NCBI GenBank assembly: GCA_030568195.1 | Contig: JAJLTO010000009.1 | Coordinates: forward strand, 1-64,000 | Source of the DNA: Dipodascopsis uninucleata var. uninucleata | Lineage: Eukaryota; Ascomycota; Lipomycetes; Lipomycetales; Lipomycetaceae | Length of the DNA stretch: 64,000 bases | Reading direction: 5' to 3' | Shown here: piece by piece, positions 1 through 10,793 of the stretch | Layout: the number at the start of each line of letters is the position of its first letter | How positions within the stretch are numbered: the first letter of the stretch is position 1 | Translations under genes and position numbers: made by a program | The notes under the pieces: model-generated | What the model saw: the letters and a program-made list of their open reading frames with translations, nothing else | Databases searched by the model: none | What the model was told of the DNA's origin: nothing

Positions 1-382
1 TGTAACCCTATGTAACCCTATGTAACCCTATGTAACCCTATGTAACCCTATGTAACCCTATGTAACCCTATGTAACCCTATGTAACCCTATGTAACCCTA
101 TGTAACCCTATGTAACCCTATGTAACCCTCTGTAACCCTATGTAACCCTATGTAACCCTATGTAACCCTATGTAACCCTATGTAACCCTATGTAACCCTA
201 TGTAACCCTATGTAACCCTATGTAACCCTATGTAACCCTATGTAACCCTATGTAACCCTCTGTAACCCTATGTAACCCTATGTAACCCTATGTAACCCTA
301 TGTAACCCTATGTAACCCTATGTAACCCTATGTAACCCTATGTAACCCTATGTAACCCTATGTAACCCTATGTAACCCTATG
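1..382. repeat. Telomere: 38 copies of a 10-bp repeat
   Basis: Perfect head-to-tail TGTAACCCTA units fill bases 1-380 and stop at unique DNA after a partial TG. The G-rich strand is TAGGGTTACA, so the C-rich strand reads 5'->3' from the end inward, as expected at a left chromosome end. Only two units differ, 121-130 and 251-260, each ending CTC instead of CTA. The unit resembles TTAGGG with an added TACA. From general knowledge, 10-12 nt telomere units are known in ascomycetes, for example Yarrowia lipolytica and Aspergillus oryzae, but this exact unit is not one I recognise. It would need a telomerase RNA template complementary to TAGGGTTACA. Confidence 0.98.
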
Positions 383-1039
383 ATGGATCAGACTACAGCA
401 GAATAATATAACAATATTCATTTATTATGTCTGAATATATATGTTATATGTCTATTATTTATTTCACTATTTTTATACATATACACGTTTGAATGCTCAA
501 ATGTTATCCACCGTATTATACTCCTTCAGTGAATGTAAATGTTGTTATTTAATAGAGAATTAAGTGCTATCATGAAAGTTATGAGCTTCAATTTTCATCA
601 TGTATACTAGATTGCCTGCGGACAACATATTTCATGCTAATATATTTGTAAATTCCACTGCATTTAGTCATTTCACTTCACCAGGGTCTATCCAAGCTTT
701 TACTCTGCTCTTCACTTAACTTCTAGGAAATTACTAACATTATATTAATTAGAGATTTACCCGTGCATTCGAATGAAAAAGTGAAATTACTTGCATATCT
801 TTATAATGTAATTCTTACAATGACCATGTATGCCTAGCGTAATATGTAATGCGATTAATCTACTGTAAACATAAGTTAATTTATATCGTTTATTCACCCT
901 CAGCTGACATTACTAAGGACAAAAAGGACAGTCGTGTAAATGCTCTTCTTTCGTAATTCAATCATTGAAATAAGAACATTTGATAAGCAATTGATGCTTG
1001 GATAACTTCATAATATCCCGATAACTATAGTGATTCTAT
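383..1039. other. Subtelomere-proximal spacer, no gene seen
   Basis: AT-rich unique sequence between the telomere array and the 3' end of the GH71 gene. I see no degenerate telomere units, no tandem repeat and no credible reading frame. It holds the terminator region of the leftward GH71 gene. Confidence 0.6.
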
Positions 1040-2656
1040 TTAGTGATTTGAGAGTATTTGATAAAGAATTTCGTAAAAAGCATCATGCAATAGTGCAACC
1101 ATGGGGAATCTCAATGAGTGCGTGGAAGTAGCAATTGGAGAGAGAAGCGAGGTCGTAATGGATCCCACAAGAGTGGTCAAAGAATTACTCAGAGAGCTCT
1201 CCGAGCTTCCGACCCAAACATTAAAATTCCCAAATTCTCTATTTTCACATGAAGGGGAAATAATTGGCCCTGAAACTTTTGGGCCTGCCAAATTGCCATA
1301 CCATACTGACACTTCTACCTCACCAAAATACCCTTGAAAAGGAAGAGAATTAAAATATAGTCCGCGTTTGCGTACATCAAACACCTTAGAAAAATTTCCA
1401 ATGCTCACGTTGACTGTAGCCCTTGATCCCAGCAATGCTTGAAAAAAAATTTTGTCCTGAAGACATTCTTGAGGTAAAAAGGGCTCCTGGTATGATGGAT
1501 TGTTACAGACGGTCCCATTAGCATTACATTCAACTATAGGAGTCTTTCTGTACCAGACTACAACAATATCCGACGTTATAGTAGGTGGTACACCCATCTT
1601 ATATCTTTCTATTAAGTAAGGCAAAATAGAACGCCATCCATCATAAGGCATATCTGCAGCGTAGTCAAATGGTGCCCCACCATATTCTGCCACTAGACCT
1701 TCATTGCTATGTAAAGGTCCAATGTAGTGAGACTCGCCATAATCATTCCATGATATGATCTAACTTAGTGTGTTAGCTAATATTCTCTTTCGACTAATTA
1801 AATTAGAACATGCCTCAACCATGGCAGGTTGTAGTTCGAAGACTTGATTCCATCTGTCAAACCAAAGTGTGTCTCCACACCAGAGCCAGTTTTTATCATA
1901 ATTCGCAAGATTCTATTTGAATGGCATGTAAAATATTAATATTCAAATCGTATATTACAACCAAGCAGGATATACTAACGCTATAAAACCATGGACTAAC
2001 TGGCATGATATATGGCTTCGATCCCAGCGCAGTCATGTAAGCCTTATCATTCGAAGTATTCATGGTTGTTGGACCAGTGGGCCACGCATCCCAAGATAAC
2101 GCGCCATCTGCTACATTGTTTGTGGCCACTGCAGGACCCTGATCTGACCATTCAGGAATAAAGAAAATCTCCTTGATTTTCTCCTTGATACATGTCCAGT
2201 TTGACTCCTCTGGTCCGCCTTCAAAAGTAGATACTAGAGGACGACCTAAGTAATGGAAATAAGCTGTATTGCCAGAATACTGACTAATGAGATCAACAAC
2301 TTCGGATACCGACCATATTCCATCCGAATTATAATCAAATGAAAAAAAGCCCTTGAAGCCAACCTCTGCGGCTGCTTTAAAAAAATTAGACAACGATTTT
2401 GCATTATTAATATCATTTGGTGCGATATCCAGAACGAACGCATCTATATGTGCCCTCTGTGCTGCTCGCATATCTTCGATGAATTCATCTACCGTGAATC
2501 CAGCAGTATTTCCCAACTTCAGAAGTTAGTGAAATTAAAACCATCAAACTATCGGCCACTTACTATGTAATGTGCAAAAACATATTTGACGTTGTGTAAC
2601 CCGTGACAGTAGTATAAGTTTAGCAATAACAATAGAATTATATACTTAATGGTCAT
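1040..2656 (-). CDS. GH71 alpha-1,3-glucanase (mutanase), secreted, 4 exons
   Basis: Predicted secreted endo-alpha-1,3-glucanase, which hydrolyses cell-wall alpha-1,3-glucan. Exons are 2656-2564, 2516-1980, 1912-1814 and 1759-1040, giving about 482 residues. The start at 2656 opens a signal peptide (MTIKYIILLLLL..YYCHG, cut near residue 19). Family landmarks appear in order: VFAHYI-LGNT across intron 1, DAFVLDIAPND, FFSFDYNSDG, MPVSPWFYS, then NYDKNWLWCGDTLWFDRW in exon 3 and EIISWNDYGESHYIGPLHSNE at the exon 3/4 junction. Introns 1 and 2 are GT-AG. Intron 3 (1813-1760, 54 bp) restores the family sequence only as GC-AG, with GCTAAC as branch point. The C-terminus is an extra Ser/Thr-rich tail of about 60 residues. 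The frame is open throughout, so the gene looks intact. GH71 is known from fission yeasts (Agn1/Agn2) and filamentous fungi. It is the first gene from the telomere. Confidence 0.9.
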
Positions 2657-5396
2657 CTTGCTCGATAAGCGGTGTAACATTTGTAGCTATCAGTAGCCTC
2701 TGGATTTCCTGTTCTTTTAAGATATCTACCCTGCATGGTAGTAAGTCATATATATATTAATTCAATATTTTCGATCATCTTTTTGAATTCAGCCCCTATG
2801 TCAATTTTAAATTATAGGTTTCATTAACAACATGTAGCTATAAATATCAAGAGGCTGTTCTCAAAAGATCTCTCCCATTATGGCACATACCTGCCTTTTA
2901 CGTCATCATCTCTGAGCAATCTTTCCTTTTATGTTATTTAGCGCTCTCAGCCACCATTAACATAGTCGGAGCAGTATATGTTACTTCGAGATCAGTTTAT
3001 CTAATTTATGTCGCTCGTATACATTTGCAGAGGACAAAAAAATTCCTTTCTCTAAGTCTTTTCGTCTCATACTTCCTTCACATTCTCTGTATATCAGCGT
3101 TCCCAAGCTTTTACGCGCTTCTCAATCAGTAAACTAATTCATACCAACTTGAGGATCATCTTGAGAGCTCTTTCTCTTACGAGATTCTCGAATGTAGAGT
3201 TATTCTCCTGTTTGTTCCTTCCTCTTCGTCTATGGGCATTTGCTTCCCTTATTTCTTGTATTATGTTCACGTCATCTGTATATTTTCGTAGAAAGCAAGA
3301 GAATTAGGCGAAAAACTGTGTTTTATAGACGACGTTATCTTGTCATATATCTACACCATCTTTGTTGACGCTTAACCCTGCTTCTATATATCTTGATCAA
3401 AACTCCAAACATCGTTTTGCCCTCTATGTATATATTACTGTGGCTCTTAACTAACATCATTATTGTCTCTTATCTGTCCTCTTTACTGCTGTTTTGATAC
3501 TAGGACACCCACAAGTTGATGATATCTCATCGAAAATTGGCATTCTAAAGCCTTCAGCACCTAAGGAGTATTGTGTTCTGGCGCGGGCGTGAGTTCTAGA
3601 TACAGCATACAATATAAACTACAAATAAAAACAACTTCAAAAACTATATTGCTGAACTTTCAGCCGCTTCTGTCACGTTGAAATGTTCTCGTCTTCTTGT
3701 ATAGTTTCGCTAAACTTCGCGTAAATTTGAAATTTTAAAATGCGAGTATTTAAATATCTGGAAACAATCGAATTGAAAAGTACGAGTGGCCTATAAAATT
3801 AATACGTCATTTATCTTAACTATCTTTTTCCAGTCCCAAATTACTACTCTCTGGGGCCGACTCGATTTCTTCGTTGAATTAGAGACACCTCTCACATTCT
3901 CATTTGATATATTAATTCTGCCTTGCTTATATACTACAGCTATAGTTTGACGGTGCAGTCTAGAGACATTACTGCGCCTTTGACCTTCGTCAATGAGTTG
4001 CTGCTATTCACTCATAAGCTGCATTTTTCAATAACTGCATTTCGATGTTCCATACATGCGATACAACTTCATTTACCGTTTAATCTTACCATTTTCTTTA
4101 AAGTCATATGTCAGACTTAAAATCAACTAGTACTGATTAAACAAATACTGTAGGCAATAAATCATGGATAGATATCGAAATTTCATAAGTTTAAATATTC
4201 GTCATTGCTGTGCAGTCTGTTATGTATATATTGTTCATATTTCTAAACTACTTCTTGGTCACATTATAATCGTTATATATTCTCCGCACACTGCGATTGG
4301 TGTTTACTGCTACAAAGTACATACGCGACAGATGTTCAAGACTTTTCTTATAACGCTAAGTAAATAATTATCTCCGCAAACAATTTTTAAACTACCCTAA
4401 GCTTCTCGTCCGATTTAGCGCGTACCATAAACATTTAGTTTATGGTACATAACCTCTGTTCCTAACAGTGTCAATCATTTTTTTTGTAATTTTCATTGCA
4501 TCACAAAGGCAGAAAATAGCTTCCTCGCAGTCCGGTAGCAGAATTTTGGTCATGGACAAATTGATGAGATATGGGAGACGAAATGAGCCGCTTAGGATTC
4601 TACGTGGTGCACGTCAAATTGGCACATGGTTGTCATTGAACTCTAAAGTCTATCTATTACACTACTGAAAATCTCGAAGTCTAAAGTCTCGCAATATATT
4701 AATATCATGTGCTATATAAGTATCATATACTTGGCTTCCATCAGTTCTAAACTACCTGTAGAACTACAGGCAAAAGTGTACGTCAGAGCGATATATCCTA
4801 CCATATATGTTACTTTTTTAGTTTCGAGCCTGAGTACGTATACTTCAGAAATTTTTTTATGTACGTGTCGAAAAAATAAATTTGTATTTAGTTCAACAGC
4901 AGTTTACAAAATAGGCACCACGTTTCTAATGTATTATTGGAAAAGATACAGCCGCTTTAAATATAGTAAGGGAAGCCGGCTTTGCTGCTAAAAGCGTGAT
5001 CCACCATTAACAGGGAAATTAATTGAGCTGATGCCTAAAAATGAATTGCCTCTTTTTCCACTACATAAATTTTGGGCTCTAGACTATTATTAGCCACAAT
5101 TCTTAATTCAATTTTGCTGCTGCCGTCTCGTCCATACCAATTTCGCTTCCTATTCATATTCCGACGTTCTAAGTGATATCTCCGTACATGGCCCAACATA
5201 TTATTATTAGATTACTATTAGCTTTCACATATGGTATGATTTTAAGTATTAAGAGAAAATTTAAGCCAGCCATTGATTATTTGTTGCTCTGACAACTGCT
5301 AGTCCGATCTAGCTCACCTATCATTCAGTCAAGACAGTGAGTGCCCAAGCTAGATCGCATTTTCATTATTAGATAAAATATTCTATGATTACTCAA
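2657..5396. other. Gene-free spacer with one perfect inverted repeat
   Basis: The stretch of 2.7 kb contains only short, low-complexity frames that I regard as chance. The part from about 2900 to 3950 is visibly pyrimidine-rich on the + strand. A perfect hairpin lies at 4422-4448. A looser 10-bp inverted pair (CGATCTAGCT at 5305-5314, AGCTAGATCG at 5348-5357) brackets 33 bases. No tRNA or other RNA gene was recognised. Confidence 0.5.
4422..4448. repeat. Perfect inverted repeat, 11-bp arms, 5-nt spacer
   Basis: GTACCATAAAC, then ATTTA, then GTTTATGGTAC. It lies in spacer DNA far from any gene start. It has the same build as three other short hairpins in the window, at 21205, 27761 and 47817. 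Confidence 0.85.
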
Positions 5397-6238
5397 TTAT
5401 ACTAGTTCTACTTCATCATAGGAGAATTTTCTGTTTCTACGACGCCAAAAGAAGAATAATACCAAAATTCCAATTACCAGTAGTGCTCCGAGACCAACCC
5501 CAACACCAACACCAGCTTTAGCACCTGTAGATAGCGAGCTCCCTGATTCCACGTGGCCACTACTACTAGATATTACAGAGCTGGTTGTAGAAGATGCGGT
5601 CCAAGACGCGGTCGTAGATCCAACACTAGATTTAGCGGTAGATACGACGCTAGAAGTTGTTGCAGCAGGTATAAAACCGTCCATTACCAATGCATATGCT
5701 TGAGCATTTGAATTGCTAGCTGTCCAAATAGATGTCGTTATTATTGAGAAATTGTTATATTACGTAACCTCAACTTCAGAGATAGCGCTATAACAGGTGG
5801 CTCCCTGCGCTGGTCTTGAAAACATGGTAGTTGTAGGGTATGCCAAGTCATAACCGCTAAATTACCATTTACACAATAGTCAGCGTCATGCAATTGTGCA
5901 AGTATATATGAAATGAAATGATCCTAATTCGCTCACCTTGGACAGCACGCGATGTATGTTTTATTGTCTCCAAAATCCTGTTCGTAAACCGTCGCATAGT
6001 TTTGAGGACAGACAAGCATACTGAATGGTTCCACCGTGATCGTTGAGGCTGCCTCCCAGGAACTCAGAAATTCGCTAGGATAGCAGCTCGTGATTGTCAC
6101 TGACGGAGCAGGAACTGGATAATTCAGCCATATCTCGTATTGCCGATACTGCATCTCTGTCAGATGGCCCTCCGTGCATACCGCTGGCGGTCTATACGTC
6201 GTTGTCAGGGTAGGCGTCAATTTGCTGCTCGAAGCCAT
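5397..6238 (-). CDS. Single-pass membrane protein with Cys-rich ectodomain and Ser/Thr stalk, 3 exons
   Basis: Function unknown. Exons are 6238-5937, 5856-5764 and 5715-5397, giving 237 residues. The N-terminal half has the pattern LTTTYRPPAVC..CYPSEF..VCPQNYATV..CCPSGYDLAYPT, with the CCPSGY motif rebuilt exactly across intron 1. I associate this architecture with uncharacterised surface proteins of filamentous ascomycetes. Then come a Ser/Thr-rich stalk of about 45 residues, one membrane helix (VGVGVGLGALLVIGILVLFF) and a short basic cytosolic tail, RRRNRKFSYDEVELV. I see no clear signal peptide at the chosen ATG. Intron 2 is placed as GTAATA..CTAG (5763-5716), because this keeps the frame and the more obvious GTTACG..ACAG pair does not. 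The stalk plus single helix would suit a wall-anchored sensor, but that is inference. Confidence 0.75.
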
Positions 6239-9200
6239 TATATCTATTCGTTATCTGTATATCTAGGAAATCTATTTTCTATATATTGCCTACCACACCA
6301 GAGATCTTTCTTTTTAATATATCTGTAAAAGAAATACGATTTTAATAGGGGGAATACCTGCAACGCGAAACTCAGCACCGAAGCCTGCACCAACTATGAT
6401 TGCTGACGCGTGGTATGAAGAATACTTAAATGTAGTCAGTCTTCTTCAATCCAATGCTGCTGAGGGAGCCACTACCGAGGCTCTGACAAGCTTAACCATA
6501 TAATATTTACATTGTCTGTGCTTAGATTAGGTACATCGGTACCTCAGCAACTTGTAGCCTACTACCTATTTAGGTTTAGTTCGAAATGTCACTATTCAAC
6601 TTCCACTAACGTACACTTAATACAATAAATCCGGAGATTACAAAAGCCTTAATAATCTCCAAATTCACCATCATCTTCTGGTGACACAAGCGACACTCCG
6701 ATATCGCGCAGCCATACATTAAGTTTTCTAGGTGCGGTTCATTTTGTACTGCACCTGGATCCGCTTTACAGCGATTATCCAAATCCTAGTTTGTCTAATT
6801 TATAGATGGGCTATCTAAGCGGTAATAATTAATAGTATTGAGAGTTCATTTATTATTGGCCATGTTATTAGCATTCAGCAACCAGTCCCAAAGTTACTTC
6901 TGAGTACACTATGCAGCAAGAAATATTTGCTATCGCACTTGCTCAGTTGACTCGTAGCACTTTTTGCTCAGTAGGTTCATAAGATGTCAGAATTTTACTA
7001 GCAGATCCAGCTATTTAACGATATACATTAAATATTTCTTACCAGAGAAGAACAAATATCATAGTCGTAATTATACAATGTGTCATTTGCTTAGATGAAG
7101 AAATATCTAGTCTCTTGCAGTATTCTTGCCTCTGTATTCCTCTTCACCGAAATGAACTATTCTTGACAAACTGAATCCATAGCGATACAACCCGACTCAT
7201 TCATTACATCAACCATGCTATTTCAACAGTCAAAAACTTCACAATCAATCATAGAAAGAGCCACCTCTAGACTCATCCGCTTACATTCAATATTAAGCAG
7301 GGAAGTGCCGCACTAGCGCACCAATCCACTCTGATAAGAGACATCACATCATAAACCTTCTAGTTCGATTAAATGCAGACATAAACACTATGTATTTACT
7401 TATATGGCACCTGTCTTTGAAAATGTGGAACTTCACGAGCTTGATATGATAAATGAAAGCTCAAATAAACGATATACTTACTTGGAAAATGTACTTCTCT
7501 GAAGACGGCCAAGCATAACACATCAGAAAAAAAGGATTAAAATCGTTTCCCAATCAGTTAAGCGTAGGAAACTTAACATATATATCGACTATAAAGTTAA
7601 ATAAATATTGTCATATCCTATTCTCGACATCATGAACTGAGAAGGAAGGGAGAACAAGGGCAATCATAAGAAATGCAGCGATGATATGGACAGAATCATC
7701 AAAGTACAGCAATAACCAATATAGTGCGCATCGTGTCTTCCTGTCCTATTTGATGAGCATTTAACTGTTTTATATAGTTATAGCTCTGACAGAAATATGG
7801 TATTTTCATACAGAAGGAGTAATTATATAGTCAGCCATATAAACTACAGAGATCTGTGATGACAGTATTCAATAGATTTGCGGATGAGAACCGTACTTCG
7901 CCATTTTTTTTGGCGCATTCCTAGACTGAGATATGGATCCCATAGAGAGTATAAGGATGATACAATTTACGCAATAAGCTACATGGCCCTTTGGTAGCTT
8001 CAAAGATAGCACACTATCGATATGTGAAACGTTAGTCTGTCAATGAATAAGTTGCATCAATTCTATTTGCATCACACTCGCTAAGTTGACAAGCAAACTG
8101 ATACAACTTGAAAGTAGAAGCGGGATAGAGCTCTTAATATACCTAATGACTGACTACGATGGTAGTTAAGTATATATATATATTGTAAAAGAGAGCATAT
8201 TTTGTTCTATATTTCATCTTTGAGATTTGGGTATATTATTATAGTACGGGATTATTGTTAAAGAACCGCAGGAATAACAAAATATTAGCTATTATTCTGT
8301 TCCGCGCGTTGTTCACGTAAACATGCGGAAACTTATGGCTCAGGAAGTCTCTCTCCTCGGATGCTAGTACTATAACCTAGTTGCTTAAATTTTAAGACTA
8401 AATAAGCTTTGCTCAAACTTCTATTAGCAAGGTCTAGTCAAGTCATGGACTCAATATACTAAATATACTTGGCATTTTTACATATATAGCAAAATAACCA
8501 GTCTGTGAACTAGGCGATCATGCAGCGTGTGATGGTATAGGAATAAAGGGAGAAGATTCGTGTCTGACTTATTTAGATCTATTAATATGTTGAGAGAACT
8601 TTGAGTCATTACAGTTATTGAATTTGTCGAGTGAGCTAGTGTCGGACATTCTCCTAGTGGCTCTTGAAATAATGTCTACAGGCTCAACGAAAACATTTTG
8701 GCAATCTTATGATCCGTAAATTAAATCTAGCTAATTTACTAGTTACACAAGTCTATTAGCTTTGGGATAACAACAATAGATCACTGCTCTATCAATGAGG
8801 AGCTACTAGAGTAGACGCCCTGGACTATTTCCGTCTTGCCTCACACATTCAGAAATTCCATGTGAAGTTCAACGCAAGCTTGTGCTCTAAAGAAGCATTC
8901 TCCTTTCATTATGGTTACTTTCTGTTAACAAACCGTGGATGATCAATTAACCTGTTGATAACTCAGAGCAACTAAGCAACGAAGCTGGACTCTGACTTAA
9001 CGATCAGTAACAACACCAACTGCAACTTTCTACCACCTCCAAATATGAGCCATTGGCATTCTCTTTAAAGATAGATAAAAAGACTCAATTTCGATCCAAA
9101 GTGTCAATACATTCGAAACATCAAATACCGTTTTGTAGTATTTATCATTATATAAGTATGTTCTACTCTACACTCATTCTTACACGGCTCGTTATTGATA

Positions 9201-10079
9201 CGGATTCTTCCTCTAGATACACTATTTCTAGTAGTGATCTTATTGACAGAATTCGTCTCTCGTTCGGGTCCTAATTTCATTCGTTTTATTAGATAGACGA
9301 TCACTTGATCACTTTCCTGCATACTGGTAACTACCAGTATTTAAACAACTTTCTGCGTCGCATCCCCCTTATTCTATATACTGTCTCGACTGTAGTCTCC
9401 CTTATAATTGAGATTATCTACACTCTCACTTTCCCTTGAAATTTTTCGACACACGTCTTCTATATAACTAACTCCAAAAAGCTACGTATTATCTCTACCA
9501 CTACCATATTCCTTGTTTTACCCAAATCAATCTTAGCTTTGAGTAGCCTTTTTTTCGAGAGAATACCGGACCTTAGAATTCTGCTAAAAGAAGAACCAGT
9601 AATAAATTCCGCTAAAAATTCAGCATCTACGATTCCAGCGTGTCTCTCACAGTAGTACTGACTAGGCCCAAAGAAGCTTAACTGGTGTTGATCGGACAGA
9701 GAACTTGTTTTCTTCCTGGTATAGCCGCTAATATTTCATATATTAATGCTTGTTCATATGGAGATCACGGCCCATTCTATTATTATTACCCATATTACTG
9801 GCCGTTGAACTTTCTGCTATATCTTCAAAATTGTAACCTATTCTCTTAAATATCTGCTACCACTTCAAAACTACTTGTCTCGATTCTTGGACTTGGACTA
9901 TTATTCAAGACTTCCTCAAGCCATCTATTGACGCGCAGTGAAAAATTTTCAAGTTAACATACTGCACAAAACTATAATGTCAGCACTCCACTTCTGCTGT
10001 CCCTACAGTACAGTATGCTTCTGTCGTATTTTACTCGCAATTGAGAACTAGCATCGAGTACCTTACATCTTGATATATC
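6239..10079. other. Gene-free spacer with faint coding traces
   Basis: About 3.8 kb without a convincing gene. On the minus strand near 6640-6760, open stretches end in a string like NVWLRDIGVSLVSPEDDGEF followed by a stop, and near 6350-6420 a glycine-rich string reads IIVGAGFG. Both could be remnants of dead genes, but neither extends far enough to assign. A 9-bp-arm palindrome (ATACTGGTA AC TACCAGTAT) lies at 9321-9340. No RNA gene was seen. Confidence 0.4.
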
Positions 10080-10793
10080 AAATGAATGAAATTCTAAACA
10101 GGTTTCGGTAACGATTTATACCGTCATTATAATCCATCTCATTTGCTGCTTTTGGATACATCTAACGTGGCCGGCAGTGATTCTACGCAATTGGCAGTCC
10201 GTAGCGTCACTTCATCTTCATTCTATCTATAATTTGCGAGACCACACCTCTGGCTTTGTAGTCGAAGATAAGGTATGTCCCAAGTTCCTTGAGGTATTCC
10301 TCGCGTTTGCCGCTGGCAGCGGTACATAACATGAAACCCATTGATTTAACTAATTGTATAGCAAATGTACCAACGCTGCTTGCTTGTTATGAGCTGTATG
10401 TCTAACTTCGAGCAGAATTCCAATTGCTATCAAGCCCGACAAAGCAGCCAATACGGCCAAGAAAATAGCTCCTCGTCGATGGAGAGACCATCTAGGAGAG
10501 CAATAATGATTTCTGACTGAACCAAGACATATTTCTGGAATGTGTCATGATCTGCTGAGACGTTCTGATAAAAAGATGAGGCAAATGCAATTGCTTGAGA
10601 TCCGAACGGAGTAGCATTAGAAACGTTGGATCCTAACTTGGCTGTAGTGGAACATCGGATCCAAGGATGGCATGACAGTTGACTGCGCGAGGCGTGACGA
10701 AATTGCATTGCCAATAGTCTGGGTTCAGGACGGTCGCTCACAGATATTTGACCTTTCTACGAGAGAATAAGCTGCTTCGTGATTCCCAGCCAT
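10080..10793 (-). pseudogene. Decayed medium-chain (zinc-type) alcohol dehydrogenase / quinone oxidoreductase
   Basis: A broken host gene in which the frame shifts several times, but the family order is clear. It starts MAGNHEAAYSLVERSNI at 10793. In another frame follow KLGSNVSNATPFGSQAIAFAS and TFQKYVLVQSEIIIALLDGLS (compare the usual GDRV..AFQEYVLV..ALIPDGLS of this family). In a third frame come SVGTFAIQLVKSMGF and ASGKREEYLKELG, then YLIFDYKARGVVSQI, which are the Rossmann nucleotide-binding region. A last trace near 10150 is TANCVESLPATLDVSK. The C-terminal third is not recognisable. At least three frame breaks plus in-frame stops make it non-functional. The enzyme class would be a fungal NADPH-dependent MDR reductase. 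Confidence 0.75.

Noticed and set aside
1101-1337. Plus-strand 78-codon frame near the telomere
   Set aside because: It lies antisense within exon 4 of the GH71 gene, which is supported by family motifs and splice phases.
2580-2600. TGTAACCC-like string as an interstitial telomere repeat
   Set aside because: Only 8 bases match, and they code for part of GH71 exon 1. Similar short matches near 28650 and 34531 are also single partial units.
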